Source: Diphasiastrum complanatum
Taxonomy: Eukaryota > Streptophyta > Lycopodiopsida > Lycopodiales > Lycopodiaceae
Assembly (NCBI GenBank): GCA_029204225.1
Contig: CM055101.1
Coordinates: 207,665 to 271,664 of the forward strand
DNA: 64,000 bases
Direction: 5' to 3'
Each line of letters begins with the position of its first letter. The stretch's first letter is position 1. The translations under genes and the position numbers were made by a program. The notes under the pieces were generated by a model. The model was not told the origin of the DNA and made no database searches. It saw only the letters and a list, made by a program, of their open reading frames with translations. Shown here one piece after another: positions 21,087 to 32,889 of this stretch.

Positions 21087-21800
21087 CTAGAATGAAAACC
21101 AGTTTAGCCAAAGGCTCGAATTGTCATATCGGAGGCAGAGGCATCGAAGGTTCGCATGGAACTTTGCCTTTGCCTTTGAAGTCATCGAACTGATCCTCGA
21201 TAAAGACTGTATCCCTAATGAATAAAATCTGCTAGGTATCAGAGTCGTATAGCTTGTAAATATTGTCAGATGAAGTGTATCCGATAAGGATGGTCTTGAG
21301 ACCTTGGAAGTTGAATTTCTTTCTCGTCTCCTTCGGGATCCTCGCATAGGCAATGCATCTGAACACACAAAGGTTCTTCATTGAAGCCTTATAACCTGTC
21401 CAGACCTCATGTGGTGTTTTGCCTATGAGGGCCTTAGTCAAACATATGTTTTGAACGTAAGTTGTAGTGGAGATAGTTTCAGCCCAGAAGCTCTTCGACA
21501 AAGATTCATGTGTTAGCATACATTTGACTGACTCGACCAGGGCACGATTCTTCCTCTCAGCTAAGCCATTAGATTGAGGTGAATAAGGAGTGATAAATTG
21601 TTGTTCAATGCCTTGGCTCTGGCAGTACTCCTTGAATACGGTAGAGATGTACTATCCACCATTGTCGAACCTCAGGCCATTGATTTGTTTGCCAATTTCT
21701 TTCTCTGCATGCTTCTTGAAGATTCTAAAACAATTGAAACCTTCAGATTTCTTCTTGATAAAGTACACCAAACAATCCTCTAGCAACATGCTGATGGCTT
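21087..21800 (-). pseudogene. Ty1/copia integrase, C-terminal half, minus strand
   Basis: Reading leftwards from about 21800: KKHAEKEIGKQINGLRFDNGG (second catalytic Asp), then QFITPYSPQSNGLAERKNRALVE with the catalytic Glu. Next are SLSKSFWAETISTTTYVQNI and GKTPHEVWTGYKASMKNLCVFRC, and the IGYTSSDNIYKLYD end near 21250. This order is diagnostic of copia integrase. The N-terminal zinc-binding part and the first catalytic Asp are missing. Stops occur near 21640 and 21232. It borders unrelated gypsy RT sequence at about 21070. Confidence 0.85.
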
Positions 21801-21829
21801 GATTTAAATGGTTTCATGGGCAGTTTATT

Positions 21830-22775
21830 GACTAGATAGTCTTGACAAGCAGATAATTTGACTTTCCTATCTGGATAATCGAGATCAACAACAATAGATT
21901 GTTTAGACATTTGTTGTACAAAAGAATAATTCCGGTGATGTCGTGCTATACCAACAGGTTTAATATAGATTTTGTAGTGAAAAGCATCGTTCCCACAGAG
22001 GATAGCATTAGAAAGTTATGTTTTTGGTGTAATTATGGCAGGTGGTTTCAAATGTTATTCTGGTTGTCGACAGACATTAAAAAGTAACCAGTATTACTTA
22101 TATTTGGAATGGGTAATGTTAATGAATTCAGAACAACAATCTGGCCTCTATCGAATTGAAGGAAGCGCGTTCTACAAATGAAATGTTATCAGAGTAGTAC
22201 AGCAGAAGGTCTAGCCCTTAATTTATAAGGCAAGTACCTAGGAGATATATTCTCAAAAAATGACTTAGGCCTCTTCATAATTTATACTTAACCAGCTCAT
22301 ATCTTCATTTTCCAGTATATTATGCCATATTTATGTTGATATTCAATTTTTGACATTTGTGTGGCATCACATATCCCCTTCCTCAAATGTGAAACGTCCT
22401 CGTGAACATATCATCTTTATTTTTAGGATTACCCGAAAAACATTCTTGTTCGTCAGATTTTTGTTGAGGCGAAAAAAAATATTTCTTCATATGATTCGTC
22501 CTTTAGATATTTCTTCAGAGAATATGTGTCTTGTTGTTGTGTTGAGTAGGTTGATTTCGAGAGAGAGATCAACTAGACGAAAGAGAAGAATTCATGAAAA
22601 AATCAGGCTCTATAACAAGACGAAACAAAACAAAACTTAAATGAGCTCTCAAATTGATTTACGCTTATAGCCAAGTGATCGCGAAGTGAAACGAAACGAA
22701 ACACAAAGCAAAAGCATTCGCGAATAAAATCGATTCATGTGGAATTCAGATATGATTGCTGGTCACTGACAGGGT
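21830..22775. other. No gene; LTR-like sequence with GAAACGAAAC repeats
   Basis: No coding region is supported. Near 22675-22730 a stretch with CGCGAAGTGAAACGAAACG resembles the beginning of the LTR at 30497 (CGCGAAGCGAAATGAAAC). It may therefore be a remnant of the same LTR family. The copia pol frame begins abruptly at about 22773. Confidence 0.35.
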
Positions 22776-25700
22776 GTTGGCAATGTACCTATGCAGTTTC
22801 CTGATGGTAAAATCAAGAATATCCCTAATGTGCTTTATGTTCCTGGACTCAAAAAGAGTTTGCTTTCTGTTGGAGTAATGGCAAATCAGCATTTTAAGGT
22901 TGAATTTGTCAAGGATGGATTCCTTATAAAGGATATGAACCACAACCATAAAGTGGTGGCGAAAGGTTATAGAGATAGTGACTGTGGCCTTTATAAATTG
23001 GATGCTACAAGACCAGGAGAATATGGTTTGGCTATCTCAACAGCATCTCAATCTGAGTTGTGGCACAGAAGACTTGGTCACTTGAACTATGGGAGCTTAA
23101 GATTGATGGTGAAGCTGAAGATGGTAATAGGATTATCAGCATTACAGGATGATCATCACGCCATATCTGAAGTATGTGTCATGGGAAAGCATCACAGGGA
23201 GACATTCCAGAAAAGTGGAGCTGTAAGAGCTAAGAAACCGTTGGAACTTATTCACAGCGACCTGTGCGGACCAATGAAGACCATGTCATTGGGGAAAGCA
23301 TATTATTTTATGACTTTCATAGATGATTACTCTAGGAGGACATGGATTTATTTATTGAAGAAGAAATATGACACTTTTTCTCGCTTCAAGGAGTTTAAGA
23401 CTTTAGTAGAGAACCAACTGGATGCATGCATCAAAGTGCTAAGATCTGATAGAGGGAACGAATACAAATCCGATGATTTTGAGGACTTTTGCAAGGAACA
23501 CGGCATCAAAAGACAATTCACACAATCACACATGCCGCATACTAATGGTGTAGCTGAAAGGAAAAACAAAAATAAAATGGGGAGTGCCCGCTCCATGATG
23601 AAGCAAATGGGCTTGACAGATTCACTTTGGTCGGAAGCGTGCAGTGCGGCAACGTTCTTGCAAAACAGGAGCCCTACAGTTGCGGTTCCAAATGTGACTC
23701 CCGAAGAAGCATTTACAGGAATAAAACCAAAAATTGACAAATTTTGAGTCATTGGATATAGGGCCTATGTACATGTGCCAAAGGAGGAGTGAAAGAAACT
23801 TGACGCTAAAGCAATCAAGTGTATCTTTGTCGGTTATGATGAGAGGACGAAGGCATATAGGGGTTCAGATCCTGTAATGAACAAGATTCACATAAGCAAA
23901 GATGTGATCTTTGATGAGATGCATAGGTATGAAGATTAAGACCATGCAAGTGATGAAAGCATCAAAAGACTTCCCACAATTTTGGAAGAAGAAGATGAAG
24001 AAGACGCTCCACAGGGTGAGTATGAAAAGACACCACCTATCCAAGAGCCTAGGGGAAGGTACTTGCCAATAGGAGCAATAAAGGAGAAATTGATTGGAAG
24101 TAAGAGACATTACTTGGACACTCCTTGGGACACATACTCTCCACGTAGTGTATCATCTGAATCTAAGATACCAAAATGGTATGAAAAGATCATGAAGAAT
24201 GCAAAGCTAAATCAACCAAGATCTAGCACACAAGGAGAAGTGAGAAGATCAACACGAGAAAGGAAGTCTCCCGATCGTTGTCATGTGAACTATGCCCTAA
24301 TGAGTGACATTTTGAAATGTCGAGAGCCATCAATCTTTGATGAAGCAAAGGACCACAAAGAGTGGCAAAAGGCAATGGAAGAGGAGATGGAATCCATCCG
24401 CAGGCATGATACGTGGGAGTTGGTTGATCTACCACCTGGAAAGAAACCCATTGAAAACAAATGGGTGTTTAGAACAAAGTTTCATGCAGATGTAATGATA
24501 GCAAAGCATAAGGCACACTTAGTAGTCAAGGGCTATGAGCAAAATAAAGGAATTGACTATGAAGAGACATTGGCTCCAGTGGCTAAGTGGACTACACTAT
24601 GCCTTATCATTGCCTTAGCATCTCATTTTGGGTGGAAGATCCATCAAATGGATGTGAAGTCCACATTTTTGAATGGTGACTTAGAGGAAGAAGCTTACAT
24701 GGTCCAACCGTAGGGCTTCATCGCAAAAGGACAAGAACATAAGGTACGCAAGCTACACAAAGCACTTTATGGCCTTAAGCAAGCGCCACGTGCATGGTAT
24801 GGACGCATTGACAATTACTTTCTTTCTCATGAGTCTGTAAGAACAAATTCAGATCCAAATCTTTATGTTTTTATAAATGAAGATAACATTGCCTTGATTG
24901 TATTTTATGTTGATGATATCATTATCACGGGCAATGATGAGAATCTCATCCATTCTATCAAAGCCAACTTATGCAAGCAATTTGAGATGACAAATTTAGA
25001 TCTTATGCAGTATTGCTTGGGTGTCAAAGTATGGCAAACTGACAGTGATATCAGGTTATGTCAAAACAAGTATGTGCATGAGATACTAGAGATATTTCGC
25101 ATGACAGAATGCAAACCTTCCATCACCCCTTGCGAAGCTGGTAAGAAATTATCTCGTATTGATGATAGTGCACATGTTGACGCTACTTTATTTCGTCAGT
25201 TAGTTGGAAGTTTGATATATCTTACGACTACATGTCCTGATATCTGCTATGCTGTAAGTATGATTAGCCAATTCATGTCATCACCCACTTTGGACCATTG
25301 GAAAGCTATGAAAAGGATTTTGAGTTATGTGAAAGATACACCTAACCTTGGCCTGATCTACAAAGGACAAAGTGCTTTACCTAAGTGGCAGGGTTATGTT
25401 GATGTTGATTGGGCAGGAAATGTAGATGATAGAAAGTCAACAACAGGTTATGCCTTCAAGTTTGGTAACGGTTGTTTTTCATGGTCTAGCAAGAAGCAAG
25501 ATACTATTTCTCTTTTTTCTACAGAAGCCGAATATAAAGCATTAAGTTTTGCCACCTAGGAAGCTATTTGGTTGCGCAAGTTGTTATGTGAAATTGGCAT
25601 GAAACAGATAAATCCTACTATTATTTTCTGTGATAGCCAAAGTGGAATACAATTGGCTAAGAATCATGTCTTTCACGCGAGGGCAAAACATATTGAGGTA

Positions 25701-25856
25701 AAATATTACCTAGTGTGTGAAAAGCTACAATCTAAAGATATAAGTATTGTACACTATTCTACGTTGTTACAAGTTGCTGATATATTTACGAAAGCTTTAC
25801 GTAAAGAGAAGTTTGAAACTTTTAGAGCCAAACTTGGCTTAGATCTGGTTATGTAA
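22773..25856 (+). pseudogene. Ty1/copia pol (integrase, RT, RNase H), near-complete
   Basis: A single reading frame runs about 3.08 kb with five stops (23745, 23790, 23937, 24711, 25557) and no frameshift. Domains in order: end of protease (KIKNIPNVLYVPGLKKSLLS), pre-integrase HHCC (LWHRRLGHLN; the first Cys of the pair reads Ser), and integrase with D in IHSDLCGP, D in LRSDRGNEY and E in GVAERKN. Then come the copia linker, RT with ENKWVFRTK, QMDVKSTFLNG and an intact YVDD at 24906-24917, and RNase H with DVDWAGNVDDRKSTTGY and STEAEYKAL. Gag and the protease active site are missing, so the 5' end is truncated. It differs in sequence from the minus-strand element at 46-54 kb but shares its layout. 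Confidence 0.93.
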
Positions 25857-26215
25857 AAAGTCTTTACTTGTAATACTATCATAGAGGTATGTTCCATGAA
25901 TAGAGTAAACTTTTAATTAAAGAAAGACATTGATCATCTAGGGAGAGAGTTAAAATATAAATGATCGACTTGTACAGTGCTTTCTTATTTCGACGGCACC
26001 ACGTGTGCTCAAATCTAGAATTATCGGGCCGTGTTTCTTTTACGAGCTCTTTGAGTGCTTTTAAGCAGCTTCATCTTTGTACTTGCTTATCAGTTTGAAT
26101 ATACAATTTGTTGGAGAGCAATTTTGTTGTCTTGTCTTATTGCACTTGACGTTGTGTTGTGGTGATTGATTCGGTCAGGTTTTTAAACTGTATTCTCAAC
26201 TCCTTCGGCAACAAA
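25857..26215 (+). repeat. 3' end and probable 3' LTR of the plus-strand copia
   Basis: After the RNase H stop comes non-coding sequence with a purine tract (CTAGGGAGAGAG, about 25938-25950) that could serve as the polypurine tract. The LTR would then begin near 25951 and end near CGGCAACA at about 26213. No 5' LTR was found, because the element is truncated on that side. The borders are therefore unproven. Confidence 0.45.
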
Positions 26216-26229
26216 TAAATTGATGACCG

Positions 26230-27217
26230 TAGTCAGATTCACTTCCCCAATTGGTGTATAGTCAGGAAACAAACTAGTGAGATGTAAATCTTCCTTAGAT
26301 TCTTTTGTCATCGGTTGGAATAGTAGTTTCTCAATCGTTTTGTCACCCACCGGTCACAGTGTTGAATCAAGTCGTCCGTGATGTGTTTGTAATCGAATAT
26401 TCTATCCATTGGTAGTGATATTTACTACTCTTGTTGCCCATTCAAGCACTGCTTTGGCGGCTCTTAGCCAAGGCTTGCCTAATAGAACTCGATAGACATC
26501 CACGTCTTTTGGTAATCGTAGAACAACAAAGTTCAACAAGAATTGCAACTCTTTAATACTGACTTTCTTGTATGATTAGCCATGTGAATGACTAATTGAC
26601 TCTTCTGCAGGGGTAAATTAGTTAATTTAGTGTAGGTGTCTTCATACACGATATTGACACCTGCTCCTCCATCAATCTGGATGATGCTAATGTCGATGCC
26701 TTGAATGGTTATCTCCAATGTTGGAACAATGTCTTGCTCCGTAGATTGTACAATAATGTTAACTGCTACTAAAGACAGTCGTTCTAGTAGCCTACAGCTA
26801 GGTAGCTTCGTACATATGGATTCCACCAAATAAGGTGCAATCTCAATCAATTGACCGACTATATTCTAAAATTTATAATTGCTCACAAAGTTTGCAATTT
26901 GGTTAGTTACATTATCAGCTAATTCTCGATCTCTTATGATCTGAAGATGATTTTGCGTCTGATTTGATGGAACTCTTAGTCTTTGAATCCGTGTCAGATT
27001 CAAATTCTGACAAACTGCTTCTTCTATGGTGTTGTCAATGTCGACAATAGTTCTCCCTTGTTTCTTCTTCCTCTAATCGGTGAGCAACTTCCACAATACG
27101 TTCCAATAGCTGATTATGTAAGGACGTGGTGCCTCTCCTAAGCACTTTATGGAGACCACGGCGAAAATACTTGATGTGTCGATTACAGAAACAACGAAAA
27201 AATGGCAACCGAACCAA
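26230..27217 (-). pseudogene. Gypsy-type gag/protease remnant, minus strand
   Basis: The clearest part, 26850-26533, reads RLSLVAVNIIVQ, then TLEITIQGIDISIIQIDGGAGVNIV and KLTNLPLQKSQL. The D-G-G-A-G-V-N segment is the retropepsin active-site region of plant gypsy elements, with D-G-G in place of the more common D-T/S-G. Upstream (27217-27035) a basic, Arg/Glu-rich frame may be gag. It lies directly downstream, in the minus sense, of the primer-binding site at 27547 and the LTR at 27559-28202. It could be the coding part of that element. RT and integrase are absent, cut off by the copia 3' end near 26215. Confidence 0.55.
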
Positions 27218-27546
27218 AAAGGTGCAAAATCAGGGTCTTGACAAAATCACAAAAAATTGAATATCTCAAAATCTATATGCATATCCAAAAACTTGATATG
27301 CAGTCTATTAGCCACCAGTTAGGCTAATCCAATGATCCAAAAATCGGCCAAATCCAACATGTGAACTGAAAAATTGGAATTGATCAAGATTATAAACCTA
27401 TATAGGATTTTGATCTACAAAAACTCCAATCTACAAATGCAAGAAACTCAATTTTGGTATAGAATCCAATCTAGCATGCTCTATCATTGATATCTTCTCC
27501 AAATCATTGATTGATATGATTGCCTTCTTCATAACCTGAAATAAAA
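27218..27546. other. No gene; leader of minus-strand element
   Basis: AT-rich non-coding sequence between the primer-binding site at 27547 and the gag/protease remnant, consistent with a retrotransposon leader. No repeats seen. Confidence 0.4.
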
Positions 27547-27558
27547 GCTTTGATACCA
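27547..27558 (-). other. Primer-binding site (iMet tRNA type)
   Basis: The minus strand reads TGGTATCAAAGC, one base from the initiator-Met tRNA complement. It sits directly against the TG border of the LTR at 27559. Confidence 0.85.
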
Positions 27559-28202
27559 TGTGAAAGATTTCAGATCCATAAAGATCCTAATCCATAAAAT
27601 GATATTGGGTTAGAAGAACAACATATCACCAATCTTGCCAATGTAGAAAACTCGGCATCTACACTAAGAATAGAATCCAAACTCTAATAGATATTGATCA
27701 AACATGAATCAAAACATAAATAGAAGCTACTGTCCATACAACAATAGTACCCTACTATATTTTGCACGTATAAACCTGAGAATAACAAATATTGATCGTT
27801 CTACACATAGAATTGCAAGATATCACAAGTATAGTGCACCGATGGATAGTAGAACCCAAGAGAACCATGTATAAGCATGAATGAGATAAGAAAGAGACAA
27901 TATCCTCTATATTCACAAATTACATCCTTCTATAGCAGGTCCAAAACCTAAATTGCCACTTGGTTTCCCTCCAATAAGAAAAATCCTACTATTTTCAGGA
28001 CTAGATTCAATGTACCCAACATTCAAATTTGAATATACTCAAACTCGACTTATATTCTTTCCCACACTTTTCAAAAGTGTGTCTTTAAATGCATTTAGGC
28101 TAATATAACTTTGAAAAGTCAAACTTTAAATCTAATATGAAAATTGGCCTCAATTGCCAAATACACATTGTCTTTGACTCATCAAATCTGACATCTCTAA
28201 CA
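27559..28202 (-). repeat. LTR, 644 bp, nested in copia integrase
   Basis: The plus strand begins TGTGAAAG and ends CTCTAACA, so both strands give canonical TG...CA borders. The primer-binding site adjoins the left border, making this the 5' LTR of a minus-strand element. The right border interrupts the integrase frame of the minus-strand copia at 28203-30460, so this element inserted into that one. The partner LTR is not in the window or is lost. Confidence 0.75.
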
Positions 28203-30460
28203 GTTTTAATATGTTTGCTGTCAGACATGTAGATCATGTAGTATGATGAATGAACATCATATCCTACGAGGAATCCCTACTCCACCTTTTCATCCAACTT
28301 ATTTCTTTTCTAATCTGGAATGTGGGCATACGTGATGCATTTAAAAATGCGCACATGTGTCAAACTTGGTTTATTGTCCGCCAAACCTCGTGTGGTGTGG
28401 TATGTGCAACACTGGATCTATCTATCATGTTCTGCAGGTAGTTGGCTGTAGCTACTACTTCAGCCCATAAAAGTTTTGATGCCTTTGAATAGGCCATGAT
28501 TTATCTCGCAACTTCCATGAGAGTCTGATTTCCCCACTCTGCCACACCATTGTGCTATGGTGTGTAGGCTGCAGTCTTCAAGTGAAGTAAGCCTTTGCTA
28601 GTAAAAACTTTGCAAAGCATTTGGAGACGTATTCTCCTCCTCTGTCTGTTCTCTGCTGCTTCATCTTCTTGTCAGTCCATTTCTCAGCCCAATTCATGAA
28701 CTCCATGAATTTGTCCAAGGCCTCTGACTTGTTGTGGATAAAGTACATGGCTGCAAACTTGTTGAAGTCATCAATAAAAGTGATGTAGTACTTTGAACCT
28801 CCCAAGGAGACCACATCAAACCGTCCACAGACGTCAGAGTGTACTAGTTTCATGCATTCTTTCATTCTAAAAGAGTCCTTGGTGAATGGTATATGTGAGA
28901 TCTTGTCTTTGTTACAGGCATCACAGGACTTCAAGCATGCTGCATCTTTGATGTTGACACCAATGAATGCTCTGCTCCGACTAGCATTGTGTAGAGCAAC
29001 TATATTCATGTGATACAGCCTCCTGTGCCATATAATATCCATTGATTCGTTGATCTGATGAGTTTACTCTAAAGGTACTCGGATCTTGAGGTGATACAGG
29101 TTCTCCTTTTGCTTTCTTGTGGTGACAAGCTGAGTGGTTGTGGATTCAACCACTTCACAGGTATCGCCTTCAAAGGTGACTGTTAGTCCTACATCTACCA
29201 TTTTAACAATAGATAGTAGGTCCTTCTAAAGAGTGGGCACATATAGAGTATCGTCGAGCCTTCTGTCTCTTCCTTTGGTGCTTAACCACAACGCTCCAAT
29301 TTCGCTAACTTTGCGTTTAGAACCATCTCCCAAAATTATATATCTGGACGATTCTGATTCTTGATAATCAGTGATCATGTGTCTCATTGCCACAAAGTGT
29401 GAAGTTGCACCTGAATCAATAATTATCTCTTGTGTATATGAAGTTGATGTCGCACAGACATCATCACACAAGTAAGCTGTTGGGTTATTGTCGTTGTTGG
29501 CTCTATCTTCGGCCATCTTGGAGGACTCTGATTCCTCCATGTAGGATGAGCTATAGTTGCTCTCTCGTCTGCTCTGATCTTTCTTGGTTATGGGATTTTG
29601 GTTGCAGTCAATGGCCGCATGACCCTTCTTGTGACAGTGGGTGCACTCTATCTTTAGATTGAGCCAGCACTTATCAATAGTATGGCCTTCTCATGTTCAT
29701 CTCGTGCAGGTCTTATTCTCACCATTCTGTTGTCTCGGTTTGTTTCTGCTCTTCCATTTGTCTTCTTTGGCTCCCTCTGACTGCTACCTTTGATCTTGTC
29801 TTTAGCCTGACTCCCACTTAGGCTTGAAATTCTTCTTCTACTTCTCTTTGTTGCTGTAGAGAGCTTGATCAAAGTTATCCTTGTCATCAAGGTGTTCACG
29901 GCCTTCCACCTCTTTTCTGATCTCGATTATAGCCTTCTCAAGGGTCATCTCTGGATCTTTAGCAAGTAGTGTTTGGGTCGTTTGAAACGATCTTGGTAGA
30001 GCTCGCAGCATGTATGTGAGCTACTTCTCTGTTGAGACTGCATTCTCTGTTCTGAAATTGTGCAGCGAGAGGAACAAGTCCTTCATGTTTCTAATGAAGG
30101 AAGTGAGGTCTTTACCATTGGTCAGCTGATCTTCAAGAAGCATAATTTGGCTTTGTGATTTCATTTGAAATCTAGTCAACAAAGTATCCCACATTTCCTT
30201 TGCTTTGGAGAGTGTGGCTAGATCAAGTGTCAAGCTGTCTTCAATGGATGAGGACAACACAGCTATTGACTTGTCATTCTTCTCTCTCCATTCGTGTAGC
30301 TCTTTGCCAGTGGTTGTCGGCATCTCTTCTATGCCATCAACCTAGGGCCATAGACCTTCTCCTTCCATCCTAGGAAGTTTGATCCTGACAAGTCAAAGAT
30401 TGTGCAGATCTTTGATTGAATGCTGCTAGTGGATGCCATAGCCTGAAGGAATCAGACAGA
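28203..30460 (-). pseudogene. Ty1/copia gag-protease-integrase, minus strand, interrupted
   Basis: Reading leftwards: gag (30323-30021: SIEDSLTLDLATLSKAKEMW, LTRFQMKSQSQIMLLEDQL) and a zinc knuckle near 29660-29620 (C..C....H....C pattern, frameshifted). Protease is at 29420 (IIIDSGATSHFVAM, intact D-S-G). The pre-integrase block is at 29030-28905 (IIWHRRLYHMN, CLKSCDACNKDK). Integrase follows, with KLVHSDVCGRF, YYITFIDDFNKF and RTDRGGEYV, then after stops the C-terminal block TRGLADNKPSL near 28385. The frame stops at the LTR border at 28202. RT and RNase H are not seen. The gag-to-integrase order is complete, so the 5' end of this element is preserved. Confidence 0.85.
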
Positions 30461-30483
30461 GGCTTCGATAATCAAAAGTCATG

Positions 30484-30495
30484 GCTCTAATTCCA
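30484..30495 (-). other. Primer-binding site of the minus-strand copia at 28.2-30.5 kb
   Basis: The minus strand reads TGGAATTAGAGC, two mismatches from the initiator-Met tRNA complement, just upstream of gag. The LTR would start at 30497 (TGATGGGAAATAG on the plus strand). Confidence 0.65.
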
Positions 30496-30496
30496 C

Positions 30497-30840
30497 TGAT
30501 GGGAAATAGTCGCGAAGCGAAATGAAACATAGCAAATCGAAACACAACGAAATGAAACGAAGCGAAACGCGATGAAGACCGGATAGATTCGACTTGACAA
30601 GACTAGCTACTGCTATTGACTATGGTGTAATTCTCTTCCAAGGACCAGATCTTCTGACAATCTATTGTAAAAATTAAATTTGTAAACATCAAATAATATT
30701 GAAAAAACAACAACGAAAATTTATCTACTACTAGCATGCATTCCAATATTGTAGATCATACACATCACAAAATAGAGCATTGAGAAAATCACTAGTATTA
30801 TCAGACCTGAAATCATTAAAAATATAGTATACAAACATTT
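30497..30840 (-). repeat. Probable 5' LTR with GAAACGAAGCGAAAC repeats, end uncertain
   Basis: Begins TGATGGGAAATAG next to the primer-binding site and contains repeated AACGAAATGAAACGAAGCG segments. A related stretch is at 22675-22730. The outer border was not identified. Confidence 0.45.
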
Positions 30841-30849
30841 CCCAAAAAC

Positions 30850-31775
30850 ATCGTCTTCAAAGACATCTTTCTCTGTGAAATTTTTTCATCAATTCATGAA
30901 CATGTGCTAAAACTTGCTGCTCATTAGTTGTCGGCCACATATACCCAACAATAATAGCTAATACCATTGCTTCTCCCCTAGATAGAAGTCTCCCTTTGCT
31001 TTACCATTGTTCCAATTTCAAGAGTTGCAGTTCTTCAAAAATTGATCTGATTTCGATTGAACTTTTTGCACTCTCCTTTCTACAAATAGGGGATGTCAGT
31101 CCATGATGCCATGGTGTTTTTATGACTGGCCATAAATACCTATACAATACATGACTCTCTGATATTGGTGCCTGACAAATACGATGTGATACTATATAAG
31201 ATCGAATGTCCTTTTGCATTTTTGTTGCGTCTAGTAATGGCCAAAGCTCTTGCAACAAAAAGTCTTCACCACTTTGGCCATCCCAACCAACAAATACAAA
31301 TGGAAAAACACAATTTCCTACATGATTTTGATGCAAGCTTTGTAAGGTGAATTGTCGATGAGGATTGTGTTTTGATCGTGTAATTTTTGAAGTGTTTCCA
31401 AACACTAACCAAAGGCTTGAAGCTTGCACAAACATGCTTGTTATTAGGTCTCATCAGACCAGTCTGGTAGCAATTTTCTTGAAACCAGAGCATAAACAAT
31501 GGCAGCTTGCAACCAAATTTTCTCTTGATATAGCTATAAGACTTTAGGGTATATCTAGATACCATGGTTGACTGTATTCCAACCCTGCAAGTTGATGTTA
31601 GCTTTGCCAAGAACTCTGAGCATCCAAGTCAAAGTTGCAACCATTTTCCCTCGTGATAATCAACATTTGACAGAGGAAGCTTTCTATCCCAACGTTTAAT
31701 TAATACTCCATTCAAATCCAATATAACATATAAAGGTTCAATTTGTGGATCAACACGAAAGAATACCTGGATTGA
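30850..31775 (-). pseudogene. FCP1/NIF-like HAD phosphatase fragment (decayed)
   Basis: Reading leftwards from about 31770: a YVILDLNGVL motif at about 31705-31730 (HAD aspartate motif, DLNG for DxDG), then GCSEFLAKLTSTCRVGIQSTM (family pattern RP...FL......VGIWSS). Next are LFMLWFQENC and the KPLVSVWKHF segment near 31420. After a frameshift come NPHRQFTLQSL and ELWPLLDATKMQKDIRSYI at 31340-31180. This order matches the NLI-interacting-factor / FCP1-like domain, whose members dephosphorylate proteins such as the RNA polymerase II C-terminal tail. The second catalytic Asp region is degraded. A stop near 31635 and at least one frameshift make it a pseudogene. It follows the ParB-like gene on the same strand. 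Family assignment is from remembered motif order. Confidence 0.5.
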
Positions 31776-32885
31776 CACAATTCACTCAATGTATAAAAGC
31801 ACAGTGTATGAAAATCAAATAAACAATTATGTCTATTGAAGAAAAAATGTAGCTTAAGAGAGAGACAAATGAACAATTGTATCTATTCAAGCAAATAGTT
31901 TTCAACATCCATAAAAACAAGTCAATGAGAGCAATTAATAACCAAAGCTTAAACAAGGCTTTCAATATATAGTTTGCTTCCATCAATTCTCGACAAGTTT
32001 GAAACGCTGGAGTTGCACTCCTCATTATGTGTGATATTCAAATCTTCCTCATGTCCTGGTCTTATTATATTGATAGAGGAAGATTGATCCAATGCCTAAA
32101 GTTCTTTTTCATTACCAACATACGAATCATCATGACAATGCTTGCTTGAATGTTCTGTTCATACACACATTGTGCTCAACTCAAATTTCTAATTGTTAAA
32201 AAAAAAAACTCAATGCACTCCTCAAAATCTTATGAAAAAGTCGTCAAGCTTGTACTTCAAATGTGGCATTATTGGCATAAAAAAACACGCATTGTATGTA
32301 TATTCAAGTGGTATTTTCTGAATATATGCACTCCCTTTATATATACAATTTTGTTTTTAATTGCAATGTATAACTATCGATCGAATCAAATCTACGCATT
32401 ACAAGCATGACAATACATTGCTCTATCTTCGTGTCTCTTCCTATAAAACATGCTCTCTCCATCTTTCTCTCTCTATCTCTCTCTCTTCTATTACAATGTG
32501 TGCTAAAACTTGCAATTATGCTATATCAATAATTTATTATTCTAAAATGTGAAATGTTACTATTAGAAAATTGAAAATTGTTCACAACCAAGACTTGTGA
32601 AAGTACTAAAATGCCAAACAACTGTGATTCAAAAGTCGCATAAAAACATCAACGGCTTCTTCATGAAATAAAACCCAACAATAGTATATTTAAAATAGCA
32701 ACGACTTGAATAGATGACATTATGTACAAAAGAATAAACTAGAAATGCAAATAAAAATATTGTATCATAGTTACAACCTCTACATTATAATTGTAGCATA
32801 ACCACCTCATATACCTTCTTGAGGCTCTTCATTTTTGTCAAGGTCTTGCTCTCTGTCCGTAATTCAATCAACTGAATTAATTTAC
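31776..32885. other. No gene recognised
   Basis: AT-rich sequence between the phosphatase-like fragment and the 3' end of the ParB-like gene. A short impure CTCTCTATCTCTCTCTC tract lies near 32465-32490. No supported coding frame. Confidence 0.4.
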
Positions 32886-32889
32886 TCAT

